Under the pieces are notes generated by a model. That model searched no databases, was not told where the DNA came from, and saw only the letters and a list, made by a program, of their open reading frames with translations. DNA of 64,000 bases, taken from Bacillota bacterium (GTDB lineage Bacteria > Bacillota > Negativicutes > Sporomusales > Sporomusaceae). Positions within the stretch are counted from its first letter, which is position 1. Each line of letters begins with the position of its first letter. Shown piece by piece: positions 48,927 through 57,532 of the stretch. The position numbers and the translations under genes were made by a program. The stretch spans positions 1 through 64,000 of the forward strand of contig JAGGAB010000020.1 of assembly GCA_017889705.1 (NCBI GenBank), in the 5' to 3' direction.

Positions 48927-49187
48927 AATTATCTCCTGTACTCCTTTATATGAAATTTAGCTTAATCGCAATCAGAAAAATTGATATCTTAAATAACAAC
49001 TACTTCATAAAAAACTGAACTCCTGCAAGAAATTAAGCGAGTAGAGCGGAAAAACCACGAAATTTTTTACCTTGTAATGTCAATTATATAAGGAAGAATG
49101 ATGTCCGTTATATTAGTTAGGTTGAATTGTGGCGGGTAGAAGGTTGCAATGCGGGTCTAAATACCAGTATCCTGGAAATGATTCCCT

Positions 49188-49215
49188 TTGACATTTTTTA
49201 CATTTTAGTTATTAT
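49188..49215 (+). promoter_or_regulatory. Predicted sigma-A promoter of the GltD-like gene
   Basis: TTGACA (49188-49193), 16-bp spacer, TATTAT (49210-49215), about 33 bp before GTG 49249. The rest of 48927-49187 shows no gene. Confidence 0.6.
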
Positions 49216-49248
49216 GGTAAAATAGGAAAAGAAATGGAGGGATTATTT

Positions 49249-50619
49249 GTGCTTATTGACAAAAAAACAGATTTCAACCAAAAAGAATTATCGTTCACAG
49301 AAATGGATGAAGGCTATACTACTAAACAAGCAATAGCAGAAGCCAAAAGATGTCTTAACTGTCAGAAGCCGTTATGTCGCACTGGCTGCCCTATTGAAAA
49401 TGAAATCCCTTCTTTTATTGCCGAGCTTGCCAAAGGCAATGTGGGAGAAGCAAGCCAAATCATTGCCAAACGCAGCAATCTCCCGGCTGTATGTGGTCGT
49501 GTCTGTCCACATGAAAAACAGTGTGAAGGCGCTTGTATTCTTGCTAAAAAAGGAAATGAAATTAAGATAGGCAAGCTAGAGCGTTTTATCGCCGACTTTG
49601 ATGCTGAAATGGAAATCAATAAAGATAAACCGCTGCCATTTAATAGTGGTAAAGTTGCTGTCATAGGTTCCGGGCCGGCTGGCTTGACTGTTGCCGGGGA
49701 TTTGGCCAAGGCCGGTTACCGTGTAACTGTGTTTGAAGCCCAATCCGAGCCTGGTGGAATATTGATGTATGGTATACCTGAGTTTCGGCTTGGTAAGGAA
49801 GTTGTTCGCCGTGAGATCAAGAAGATAGAAAACCTTGGTGTAAACTTTGTTACTAATATATTGGTAGGGCCTGACATCACTGTTGACGAATTATTTAATC
49901 AAGGCTATGATGCGATTTTTATCGGCACAGGGACTGCGTTGTCTAAAACGCTCGATATCCCTGGTAAAGACCTTGCAGGGGTAGTGCAGGCAACCTATTT
50001 TTTAAGTACAGTCATGTTGTATCGTTCCGGTCTTCTGGACGAAGCAGAAATACCGGTAGAAAAGGACGATAACGTAGTTATCATCGGTGCCGGTAATGTT
50101 GCTATGGATGCCGCAAGAACCGTAATCCGGCTTGGGGCAAAAGCAACCATTGTCTACCATCGCACAGAAAACGACATTACAGCACTGCCGTCTGAATATG
50201 AACTTGCCAAAGAAGAAGGCGTAGAGTTTATCTGGTTGGCAGATACTGTACGTTTTCTGGGGGAAAACAAGCTTGCCGGACTGGAATACGAAAGTATGGA
50301 AGTTGCCGGTGAGAAAGAGCTGCGAGGTACCGGACGTTTATCAACAATCAATGCCGATAAGGTAATTCTGGCAATCGGCCAGCGGCCAGCGGCCAGGATT
50401 GTTTCGACAACAACCGGGATTGAGGTAAATAAAAACGGCTATGTAGTTACCCGGGAACGTCCATACGGAATGACTACCCGTAAAGGTGTATTTTCCGGCG
50501 GCGATGTAGTGGGGGCGAAGCCGGCGACTGTCGTTGAGGCCATGAAAGAAGCCAAAAAAGTGGCAACCGGAATAGACCAATATGTTCAAGCTGTTAAATT
50601 AATAGAAGACTGCAAGTAA
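49249..50619 (+). CDS. GltD/NfnB-like NADPH:ferredoxin-type oxidoreductase (glutamate synthase small-subunit family)
   Basis: 456 residues from GTG 49249 (GGAGGG 7 nt upstream). N-terminal Cys-rich domain with two [4Fe-4S] sites (CLNCQKPLCRTGCPIE; CGRVCPHEKQCEGAC), then an FAD domain (AVIGSGPAGLTVAGDLA, FEAQSEPGGILMYGIPEF) and an NADPH domain (VVIIGAGNVAMDAARTVIRLGA). This architecture is shared by glutamate synthase small subunits, homotetrameric GltA and NfnB. No large subunit or NfnA gene is adjacent, so it may act alone or with a ferredoxin. A terminator follows. Confidence 0.9.
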   Translation: MLIDKKTDFNQKELSFTEMDEGYTTKQAIAEAKRCLNCQKPLCRTGCPIENEIPSFIAELAKGNVGEASQIIAKRSNLPAVCGRVCPHEKQCEGACILAKKGNEIKIGKLERFIADFDAEMEINKDKPLPFNSGKVAVIGSGPAGLTVAGDLAKAGYRVTVFEAQSEPGGILMYGIPEFRLGKEVVRREIKKIENLGVNFVTNILVGPDITVDELFNQGYDAIFIGTGTALSKTLDIPGKDLAGVVQATYFLSTVMLYRSGLLDEAEIPVEKDDNVVIIGAGNVAMDAARTVIRLGAKATIVYHRTENDITALPSEYELAKEEGVEFIWLADTVRFLGENKLAGLEYESMEVAGEKELRGTGRLSTINADKVILAIGQRPAARIVSTTTGIEVNKNGYVVTRERPYGMTTRKGVFSGGDVVGAKPATVVEAMKEAKKVATGIDQYVQAVKLIEDCK

Positions 50620-50642
50620 AGAAATAGATAAGTTGCCAATAA

Positions 50643-50672
50643 AAAAATCCAGGGTTACTGCCCTGGATTTTT
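50643..50672. terminator. Bidirectional terminator
   Basis: AAAATCCAGGG pairs with CCCTGGATTTTT, between convergent genes. Confidence 0.88.
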
Positions 50673-50681
50673 CGCGCTTAT

Positions 50682-51554
50682 TTATCGGCCTTTTAACAAG
50701 TCCAGAAAATGCTTGCTGCTAGCAGATAAATTGCGGTTTCGCAACCAGACAATAGCTGTTTGGGTGGAAACTACAGGATCAATAATTGTTTTGTACTGTA
50801 GGGAAGAATCTGAAATAAGTGCCCCGGTAGACTTAGGAACCAAAGACATGCCGATGCCGGCTTTGGTCCACAGCATATTAAGAACAATACTATCACTTAC
50901 ACATACTATTTTGGGTGTGAAGCCGGCTTTTTCACACCACTCGCCAAACATGGTTTTCCAGCGCAATGGTACTATTAAAGGTTGGCCGGCAAGCTCAATC
51001 AGCCGAACAGTGTCGTGGTGTTCACCACAGTTGCAGCCGTTGTTTTGCATGGCAATAACAAGGGGTTCGTCAGGAAGTGTGATCGATTCATAGAGGTCGG
51101 AGGCAAAAGGCGCTCTAATAATGCCTATTTCAATTACCCGGTTATCTAATAGCTCCAGAACCCGATAACCGTCGCCTTCCCAGATTTGAAAAGTAACATT
51201 TGGATATAGATTATGAAACTGGCTAATCAGATTTGGTAATAATGCAGCACCGGAGGTAGTGACTGTTCCGATGGAGATGGTACCGCCTAAACCGCTATTA
51301 AGTTCACTCATTTCTTTCATTGTGCCGTCGACTAATCCCCAAATTTGTTCTACCCGCTCACGCAGCAGATGGCCTGCATCGGTCAACTTTATTTTGCGGC
51401 TGCCGCGTTCAAATAACTGAACTCCAAGCGCAGCTTCCAGTTGTTTCATTTGGCGGCTAAGGGCGGGTTGCGCTATATTCAGCCTTTTGGCAGCGTTACT
51501 AATATTGCCTTCCTCCACAATGGCATAAAAATATTTCATTTCCCGTATATCCAT
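50682..51554 (-). CDS. LysR-family transcriptional regulator
   Basis: 290 residues. N-terminal winged helix (MDIREMKYFYAIVEEGNISNAAKRLNIAQPALSRQMKQLEAALGVQLFERG) and LysR substrate domain from about 90. C-terminal sequence follows the CbbR/CysB-like pattern. Divergent from a LysE-type exporter at 51723 across a 168-bp gap, the common arrangement in which a LysR protein senses the amino acid exported by LysE. An AAGGAGA-like site is present before the ATG. Confidence 0.92.
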   Translation of the reverse strand: MDIREMKYFYAIVEEGNISNAAKRLNIAQPALSRQMKQLEAALGVQLFERGSRKIKLTDAGHLLRERVEQIWGLVDGTMKEMSELNSGLGGTISIGTVTTSGAALLPNLISQFHNLYPNVTFQIWEGDGYRVLELLDNRVIEIGIIRAPFASDLYESITLPDEPLVIAMQNNGCNCGEHHDTVRLIELAGQPLIVPLRWKTMFGEWCEKAGFTPKIVCVSDSIVLNMLWTKAGIGMSLVPKSTGALISDSSLQYKTIIDPVVSTQTAIVWLRNRNLSASSKHFLDLLKGR

Positions 51555-51722
51555 ATATTCTCCTTGATGTATGTTTTTTTGTTATAGTAAATATATATAA
51601 ATGATAATTTTATTATAGTTCTAGTTGTGTTATAATTGCACAAATTACAAGAGAAAGACGAGGCTGAGTTGTTACCTGAACTTGGCTTACTGAATAAGTA
51701 CAGGAAAAAGGGGCTAATTAGT

Positions 51723-52382
51723 GTGAATTTGCCAATCAGCGGCAGCGAACTATATTCTTTTATTATAATTATATTTTTAATGATAATAACTCCGGGTGTT
51801 AATCAAATATTGGTATTACAAACAGGTCTGAATTTTGGGCATAGAGCGGCCGCTTATACTGTCGCCGGGGTAGCGAGCTCGATGTTTGTTCATACCCTCC
51901 TTTCCGGTGTGGGGATATCCCTTATTATTATACAGTCGCCTAATCTTCTTGGCCTGTTCAAAGTGATTGGCAGCGGATATCTCATATATCTGGCAATTAC
52001 CAGTATTATAAGTGCGTATCGACTGCGCTCTGTGCCGGGAGATACCACGAAAAATGAAAATGAAGCAGGCGACGAGTCGGTCGCTGAAATTAACCGCAAA
52101 TCATTTACCAAAGGCTTTACTACCAATGTGCTCAATATCCATACTTCTTTCATTTTTTTATCCATTTATCCGCAATACATGAAGCTTGACCAAAGTTTGT
52201 TGTCGCAATCACTTTTTCTTACCCTAGTTTTTATAAGCCTGCAGCTTATGTGGTATACGCTGTTTATTGCCTTGATTTTTAAAATACGGCATTATCTGCT
52301 TAATGTTACTATGCAACGCAGGATAAAAGCCTGTACCGGTCTACTCTTGCTGGTGATGGCAGTAAAAATGTTTTTTAAATAA
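51723..52382 (+). CDS. LysE/RhtB-family amino acid exporter
   Basis: 219 residues from GTG 51723 (AAAAAGGGG 8 nt upstream; an in-frame start at 51636 lacks a site). Five to six membrane helices. IIIFLMIITPGVNQILVLQTGLNFGHRAAAYTVAGVASSMFVHTLL is the LysE signature (P-G-x-N/D, then G-x-x-x-G). The LysE superfamily exports amino acids and related metabolites. Divergent LysR is the likely regulator. The central loop (SVPGDTTKNENEAGDESVAEINRK) is longer than usual. Confidence 0.9.
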   Translation: MNLPISGSELYSFIIIIFLMIITPGVNQILVLQTGLNFGHRAAAYTVAGVASSMFVHTLLSGVGISLIIIQSPNLLGLFKVIGSGYLIYLAITSIISAYRLRSVPGDTTKNENEAGDESVAEINRKSFTKGFTTNVLNIHTSFIFLSIYPQYMKLDQSLLSQSLFLTLVFISLQLMWYTLFIALIFKIRHYLLNVTMQRRIKACTGLLLLVMAVKMFFK

Positions 52383-52463
52383 TACGCAGGCAGGCTTTTT
52401 GTATTACGGCTTGAATGTTTTACTTCCTGGTGGAAACCCTATAAGAAACGATAGGAGGTAACT

Positions 52464-52643
52464 ATGAAAGCTGTTATTTGGATGAGCAAAGATATGCGGG
52501 AGCAAATAGTTGCTGACAATGGGGAATACATCCTGACAAAGGTTGGAACAACGCACGAAACCCAGCTTGGACAAACAACAAGCCAGGCAAAGGCTAAACT
52601 GAAAAAAATTGGCAGGTCTGATATTGTAACACAAATATTCTAG
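52464..52643 (+). CDS. Small protein of unknown function
   Basis: 59 residues after a good TAGGAGG site (52452-52458). MKAVIWMSKDMREQIVADNGEYILTKVG, then a Gln/Lys/Ala stretch and LKKIGRSDIVTQIF. It resembles a small monomeric beta-alpha unit; no family recognised. Followed at once by a terminator (52643-52659), so it is a real transcript unit. Confidence 0.65.
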   Translation: MKAVIWMSKDMREQIVADNGEYILTKVGTTHETQLGQTTSQAKAKLKKIGRSDIVTQIF

Positions 52644-52659
52644 AGCCTTCGGGCTCTTT
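52643..52659 (+). terminator. Intrinsic terminator with TTCG tetraloop
   Basis: GAGCC-TTCG-GGCTC directly followed by TTTATC. Confidence 0.8.
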
Positions 52660-52948
52660 ATCTTTTTGCTGTCGAAAAGATTTACACTGAAATGAAAATC
52701 CCCCTGCTTATCGGCATAAGCGAGGGGGAAATATGACGAATTATTTTGGATGACAAACAAGTGCATATATGTGTTGTAGTACGCCTGCGTTAAATGGGTG
52801 CAGAAGACGCGTCAGATATTGGTGTGGCGGATTTCTGCAAATCATGGAAGACGTCACTGAACCATTATTCTTAGCCGGTTTAGGGTGGAAGCGATGTGCT
52901 AATAAACGTCGCTACCACCTTTTAAGTACTTATGTGGCAGCTTATAAA
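52660..52948. other. Non-coding stretch with two hairpins
   Basis: A short CCCCCTGCTTAT/ATAAGCGAGGGG hairpin is at about 52700-52729. A longer GGTGGAAGCGA/TCGCTACCACC hairpin (52884-52919) followed by TTTT reads as a rightward terminator. No upstream gene is visible, so a small RNA ending there is possible. An open frame crosses the hairpin but has no ribosome site. Confidence 0.4.
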
Positions 52949-53356
52949 TTATGTATTTGCCAAAGTATGTATCAATTGCCAGTGTTCTTGCGTTACAGGC
53001 ATAACGGAAAGCCGTGATAGACGTACAAGCTCCCAGTGTTCAAAAGTGGCGTCAGCTTTAATTTCTTTTAATGTTACAGGCCGTTTCAATTGGTAACGGG
53101 GCTCAACATCAACGACAATAAAACGGCTGTCTGTTTCAGCGGGATCAGGATAGGAGGCAGAAACAACTTCTGCAACTCCAACAATAGCCTTTTCCTTGCC
53201 TGTATGATAAATAAAGATCAAGTCACCTATATTCATGTCTCCCATATGTTTTAGGGCGGTGAAATTTTTTACGCCGTTCCAGCGGTCACGCCCCAAGTGG
53301 TGAAGATCAGCGTAACTGTAACTTTCCGGTTCGGTTTTGGCAAGCCAGTAAGCCAT
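52949..53356 (-). CDS. EVE-domain protein
   Basis: 135 residues covering one EVE domain, a PUA-like fold: MAYWLAKTEPESYSYADL, GVKNFTALKHMGDMNIGDLIFIYHTGKEKAIVGVAEVVS, and DVEPRYQLKRPVTLKEIK. EVE domains bind modified bases (for example 5-methylcytosine) in DNA or RNA. Stand-alone proteins of this size are the thymocyte nuclear protein 1-like class; the cellular target in bacteria is unknown. No restriction or methyltransferase genes are beside it. AAGGAGAG site. Confidence 0.9.
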   Translation of the reverse strand: MAYWLAKTEPESYSYADLHHLGRDRWNGVKNFTALKHMGDMNIGDLIFIYHTGKEKAIVGVAEVVSASYPDPAETDSRFIVVDVEPRYQLKRPVTLKEIKADATFEHWELVRLSRLSVMPVTQEHWQLIHTLANT

Positions 53357-53458
53357 GTTTTATCACTCTCCTTTAAAGTGTAGCTGGATTTATTATACGG
53401 AAAATTGTTTTGCTATATAGTATTGGTTATTAGCAGACAAATCAATAACTAAAATAAA

Positions 53459-53484
53459 ACCGCCCGGTTTTTTGGTCGGGCGGT
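53459..53484. terminator. Bidirectional GC-rich hairpin
   Basis: ACCGCCCG pairs with CGGGCGGT around GTTTTTTGGT; lies downstream of DoxX (minus) and beyond the EVE start. Confidence 0.7.
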
Positions 53485-53575
53485 AATCGGTTACGGCTAA
53501 TTTTCTATGCAACAAGCGCAATCACAAAATCTCTAGCGCCTTTCATGCAAAATAAGTAGCCGGGACATGCAAGAT

Positions 53576-54022
53576 TTAATTGATGTGTTTATTCCTGTGG
53601 AGATATTCATCAAGGCTGTATTTCCCCGGACCGACAAACGCTGCTGCTAGGAAACTAAAGCCATCTTCCAGCGATTGTGATGCTTTCATCAGCCCTTTGC
53701 CGTCGATCATCTGACTGACAAAGGCAACGCCTAAATTGAATACAAGCAGTAAACTGGCAAAGCGATAAAACAAGCCTAAAACAATTAGCAATCCGCCAAC
53801 GAACTCAGCAAAACCACTCATAAATCCCCAGAAAGCAGGTGCGAAAGTTATTCCGAAAGTTGCCATGGTTTTTCCGAGGGCGGCCCATTTTTCAACCCCT
53901 CCAAAAATTTTGGGGAAGCCATGCCACATAAACATACCGCCAATTCCTAGACGAAAAAGCAACAAACCGGCATCTTGATAAGATTTCATTAATCGATTAA
54001 AATCAGCATATAGACATTTCAT
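53576..54022 (-). CDS. DoxX-family membrane protein
   Basis: 148 residues with four membrane helices typical of DoxX/DoxD: LLLFRLGIGGMFMWHGFPKIFGG, FAPAFWGFMSGFAEFVGGLLIVLGLFYRFASLLL and VFNLGVAFVSQMIDG. DoxX homologues associate with thiol or quinone redox enzymes, though for this stand-alone protein no partner is visible. On the minus strand its start lies 28 nt after structured element copy 4. Confidence 0.9.
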   Translation of the reverse strand: MKCLYADFNRLMKSYQDAGLLLFRLGIGGMFMWHGFPKIFGGVEKWAALGKTMATFGITFAPAFWGFMSGFAEFVGGLLIVLGLFYRFASLLLVFNLGVAFVSQMIDGKGLMKASQSLEDGFSFLAAAFVGPGKYSLDEYLHRNKHIN

Positions 54023-54049
54023 ATCGTCTCACCCTTTTTGATAAATGTA

Positions 54050-54170
54050 GACTTAATTCAGACGGCGTTTTGAAGCGGGCTGAATTTTAGCCGAAATTAT
54101 CCTAACGTCTAGCCGCTTTTACTCCCGCCTATTGAAGAGTGAGTTTTAAAGCGGGTTAGTCATCGGATAA
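54050..54170. ncRNA. Recurrent two-hairpin structured element, copy 4
   Basis: Hairpin 1 GACTTAATTCAGAC...GGGCTGAATTTTAGCC, linker TTATCC, hairpin 2 with CCGCTTT/AAAGCGG and inner ACTC/GAGT, tail GGATAA, which pairs exactly with the linker. The GACT start of hairpin 2 has become GTCT, so this copy may be slightly worn. It is on the plus strand next to the minus-strand doxX start, and about 235 nt before the aldolase gene. Confidence 0.65.
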
Positions 54171-54203
54171 ATATAGTAATCCTTTAAGACAACTATATAC
54201 CAA

Positions 54204-54220
54204 TTGAAAACCATTGTCAA
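54204..54220. promoter_or_regulatory. Fur-like palindrome
   Basis: TTGAAAACCATTGTCAA differs in one base from the box at 17932-17948. It lies 34 bp after element copy 4 in the doxX/aldolase intergenic region. Which gene it controls is unclear. Confidence 0.5.
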
Positions 54221-54405
54221 TAAAGAAAAACAATCCAGAAATAGGAAAAATCATCACATGTTGCCGGCTGATAGCAGCGTTAACAAAAGCTAGTGTGAGC
54301 TGCCTATAGCGATGTCTTTTAGATTACTACAGCTAATGATTGTCTGCAGCATTTTCTTCTGTTACCATAGGACTAAAGAATACTTTTCGCTCTGGAGGTC
54401 ATAAA

Positions 54406-55215
54406 ATGTATGAAGTGATTTCTACAGTAGCAGCTTCCGGCAATATGCATAATAGATTAAAAGAAAAACTGGTTGCCGGTGACAAAGTGCTTGGGACATT
54501 TTTTGAATTAGGGGGCGCCAGCGCTGTCGAGTGTTTGGCAAGAGGCGGTTTTGATTACATAACCATTGATACCGAACATGGTCCGTTTTCAGTGGAAACA
54601 ACAATGGAATACATTCGGGTTGCAGAAAGCAATAATATCACCCCGCTTGTCCGGATTGGTGAAATAACCAGGCCAAATGTTTTACGGATGTTGGATATTG
54701 GAGCCAAGGGATTAATTGTTCCCAACATTCATACAGTCGAAGAGGTGCGTGAACTTGTTCGTTATGCAAAATTTGCGCCGCTTGGTCAGCGGGGCTATTG
54801 CCCTACCCGTACCACCTGTTGGGGGGCTGATGCCTGCATTGCCGATGCCAAGACCTATATGGAACTTTGTAATCAGGAAACACTGCTATTTCCGCAATGT
54901 GAAACAGTAGGTGCTTATGAAAATATTAAGGAGATACTGGCAGTAGACGGAGTTGCCGGTATATTTGTCGGGCCGGCCGACTTGTCGATTGCCTTGGGTG
55001 TGCCGCTCGATTTCAAATCACCCAAACTTAGAAGTGCCATTTTAGAGGTGTTGGATGCCTGCAAACAAGCAAATAAATTTTCGCTGATTTTCGCGGGAAG
55101 TGCGGAGGCTGCGAGAGAGTGGTTTGCCCTAGGTTTTGACAGTGTCTGCTACAGTCTGGATGCAGCTATTTTTGTTAAGGCTTGTCAGGCGGCCGTAGCT
55201 GAGTGTAAAAGTTAA
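54406..55215 (+). CDS. HpcH/HpaI-family aldolase
   Basis: 269 residues from ATG 54406 (TGGAGGT 7-13 nt upstream; a longer frame begins at 54340). Pyruvate-class metal-dependent aldolase: IDTEHGPFSVETT (His base), VRIGEITRPNVLRMLDIGAKGLIVPNI, metal ligands Glu in FPQCETVGA and Asp in VGPADLS. Members cleave 4-hydroxy-2-oxo acids or 2-dehydro-3-deoxyglucarate to pyruvate plus an aldehyde. No pathway neighbours, so the substrate is open; a link to the sugar-acid operon at 31-34 kb is possible. Confidence 0.9.
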   Translation: MYEVISTVAASGNMHNRLKEKLVAGDKVLGTFFELGGASAVECLARGGFDYITIDTEHGPFSVETTMEYIRVAESNNITPLVRIGEITRPNVLRMLDIGAKGLIVPNIHTVEEVRELVRYAKFAPLGQRGYCPTRTTCWGADACIADAKTYMELCNQETLLFPQCETVGAYENIKEILAVDGVAGIFVGPADLSIALGVPLDFKSPKLRSAILEVLDACKQANKFSLIFAGSAEAAREWFALGFDSVCYSLDAAIFVKACQAAVAECKS

Positions 55216-55226
55216 ATGAGTTTAAG

Positions 55227-55272
55227 AAATCTGCCCTACAGTTCGGTAATAAAACTGAGGGCAGATTTTTTG
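55227..55272 (+). terminator. Intrinsic terminator
   Basis: AAATCTGCCCT pairs with AGGGCAGATTT, then TTTTGTG, after the aldolase gene. Confidence 0.85.
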
Positions 55273-55414
55273 TGTTCATAACAGGAATTGGAGAAGTTAA
55301 TATAGGCAAATATTAATCTTATTTTAATAGATATTTAACTCAAAATTTTGTGGTTGCCGTAAAATAAAAGAAGAGCCTGTTAAAACTTGATAACAGATGA
55401 AGGGGAGGTAGGTT

Positions 55415-56584
55415 ATGTCAGCTGTCCCTAAGAAGATTTTGTTTGCAATGTCTGATACGGGGGGAGGGCATCGTAGTGCTGCTATGGCAATTAACGCAGC
55501 AATTAGTACAGCCTCTGATGCAAGTTGTACAACCGTTGACTTTTTGCGGGCAACAAGATTTCCCGGATTACACAAAGCACCGGAAATTTACGATTATTGC
55601 TCCAAAAAGCACTTATGGCTTAACAACCTATTTTTCAAAAAAACAGATAGTGTCAGGCGTATTAATACATTAACTAAGATGGTTTATCTGCAAGCCGGTC
55701 AGCATATTGAACGTGAACTCGCGGAAATTGAACCAGATATTATCGTTGCAGTTCATCCGTTGGTTATTGGCCTTATGCGTTTAGCGCGTGAGCGCCTGCA
55801 GGCATCCTGGCCAATCATAACCGTAGTCACCGATTTGGTAACCTTTCATGCTTCTTGGGCAACTCCGGGAGCAGACTGGTATCTTACTCCTACAGGGGAA
55901 GCTACCAATCTATTGGCGAAAAATGGTGTTTCTCTGCAACGCATCGTGCATACCGGATTCCCTATACATCCCAAGTTTGCGCAAGCCAGGCTAACACAAA
56001 CGCAGGCCCGAAACGAACTGGGCATTGATTCTGGCAAATTTACGGTTTTGCTTACTGGTGGCGGCGTTGGGGCAGGTGGCCTGGGTGAATGGGTAAGCAT
56101 GCTGGAAAAACAGTGTGCCGACAAACAAATCTTAGTCATTACCGGAAATAATAAAGGGTTATACAATGAATTAAAAAGCAAAAAAATGCCAAGTCATATA
56201 AACATATACGGTTTTGTTGGCAATATGGAGGTCATGATGGCCGCAAGTGATATTGTTATCACCAAAGCAGGTCCTGGAACCATTATGGAGAGTGCAGCTA
56301 TGAAGCGGCCGCTTATCATAACAGAAGCGGTAGGCATCCAGGAAATTGGGAATATCAGCTATGTAGAGCAGAATCAACTGGGCTATTACTGTCCTTCGCC
56401 TGAATTAGCTTGTAAAACAATTAACGGAATAGCTTCTCAGTTATGTGGCGAAAATAACCCTTTCGACCGCAGGGAAGTAATTACCGATGGGTCAAGCCGT
56501 ATTGCCACTTTTATACTTCAGCACATGGTGGGAGCAGGCACGCAAATAGGCGACGGCGGGAATACACTAGGGAGTGTATCTTAG
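55415..56584 (+). CDS. MGDG-synthase-like glycosyltransferase (GT28)
   Basis: 389 residues, two-domain GT-B fold. N-terminal KILFAMSDTGGGHRSAAMAIN is the MGDG synthase/MurG-type glycine loop, followed by FHASWATPGADWYLTPTGEA (acceptor region). C-terminal LTGGGVGAGGLGEWVSML and TKAGPGTIMESAAMKRPLIITE bind the UDP-sugar diphosphate. The family puts glucose or galactose on diacylglycerol. A GGGGAGG site precedes the ATG. The next gene (Nudix) starts only 31 bp after it. Confidence 0.88.
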   Translation: MSAVPKKILFAMSDTGGGHRSAAMAINAAISTASDASCTTVDFLRATRFPGLHKAPEIYDYCSKKHLWLNNLFFKKTDSVRRINTLTKMVYLQAGQHIERELAEIEPDIIVAVHPLVIGLMRLARERLQASWPIITVVTDLVTFHASWATPGADWYLTPTGEATNLLAKNGVSLQRIVHTGFPIHPKFAQARLTQTQARNELGIDSGKFTVLLTGGGVGAGGLGEWVSMLEKQCADKQILVITGNNKGLYNELKSKKMPSHINIYGFVGNMEVMMAASDIVITKAGPGTIMESAAMKRPLIITEAVGIQEIGNISYVEQNQLGYYCPSPELACKTINGIASQLCGENNPFDRREVITDGSSRIATFILQHMVGAGTQIGDGGNTLGSVS

Positions 56585-56615
56585 AAATAGTAACCACCAG
56601 AAGCGGGAGGAGAGG

Positions 56616-57134
56616 ATGAATATGCCGATTAAGATAAGTGCAGGCCTACTAATGTATCGGTTTAGAAACTCTACATTAGAATTGCTCTTAGGTCATCCGG
56701 GAGGCCCTTTGTATATTGAGAAAGATGATGGCTATTGGGGCATTCCCAAAGGGGAACGGGAAGGCGAAGAACATCTGCGTGATACGGCAATTCGCGAATT
56801 TTGCGAGGAAACCGGTCTCTTACCCGAAATTGAAGACGTAATTCCGCTGGGAAGTATTATGGATAATACCGAAAAATTAATTTGTATTTGGGCTTTCCAA
56901 GGGAATTGTGATGCTGGCGAAGAAATAAATAGTAACCTGTTTGAATTAGAATGGCCGGAAGGATCTGGCTGTGTTCAGCTTTTTCCTGAACTTGACGCAA
57001 TAAAGTTCTTTTCTGTCCAAGATGCCATTACCAAAATTGAACCAGATCAGAGAGAATTTGTTTTACGATTGGAAAGATTTCTGGAGCTCAGGATGGCCGT
57101 GAGTCAGTTGGAAACGTATCAGGTCGCTATCTAG
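56616..57134 (+). CDS. Nudix hydrolase
   Basis: 172 residues from ATG 56616 (GGGAGG at 56605-56610; ATG 56622 also possible). The Nudix box G-x5-E-x7-REFCEETGL is complete (GEREGEEHLRDTAIREFCEETG). N-terminal KISAGLLMYRFRNSTLELLLGHPGGPLY and GYWGIPKGE are typical of the NUDIX subgroup that hydrolyses nucleoside diphosphate derivatives such as Ap4A or sugar nucleotides. Positioned right after the glycosyltransferase, it may clear nucleotide by-products, though this is inference. Confidence 0.92.
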   Translation: MNMPIKISAGLLMYRFRNSTLELLLGHPGGPLYIEKDDGYWGIPKGEREGEEHLRDTAIREFCEETGLLPEIEDVIPLGSIMDNTEKLICIWAFQGNCDAGEEINSNLFELEWPEGSGCVQLFPELDAIKFFSVQDAITKIEPDQREFVLRLERFLELRMAVSQLETYQVAI

Positions 57135-57204
57135 GTTTGAATGTAAAGCTACGTGTTTGTGTTTTGTCTGCAATATAAAACTGGTTGCTAGGTGGTGTCA
57201 ACAA

Positions 57205-57369
57205 ATGAAGCCAATTGCACAGTTATTTTATCGCCAATATACAGATACAACCCTAAAGGCTGCTTTATTTGCAATGGAGGGGTATGATACTCAGCGGGTT
57301 TCGCAAGCAACCTGTGCGGGTTTGGTATCTTCAGATGCCGGTGAACATAAAAATATTACGCGAACATAA
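57205..57369 (+). CDS. Possible 54-residue protein of unknown function
   Basis: ATG 57205 after AGGTGGTG at 57190-57197; frame ends at TAA 57367. MKPIAQLFYRQYTDTTLKAALFAMEGYDTQ..., no recognised family. An ATCCAGAC/GTTTGGAT hairpin with T8 follows directly, which supports it being transcribed. Confidence 0.4.
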   Translation: MKPIAQLFYRQYTDTTLKAALFAMEGYDTQRVSQATCAGLVSSDAGEHKNITRT

Positions 57370-57532
57370 TCCAGACTATTTTATGGTTTGGATTTTTTTT
57401 CGTCTACCAGAGTTTATAAGAAAATTCTATTGACATAAGAACGACTAAGACTTTTGCCGGCGTCCTGATGGACTTGGCACAAGCCAAGTCTTTTCATATT
57501 GTACATTAAAGAGAGGAAAGGATGAAAAAACT

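Noticed and set aside
52769..53017. Open frame of 82 codons
   Set aside because: It runs through a strong terminator hairpin, has no ribosome site, and its product has no recognisable pattern.
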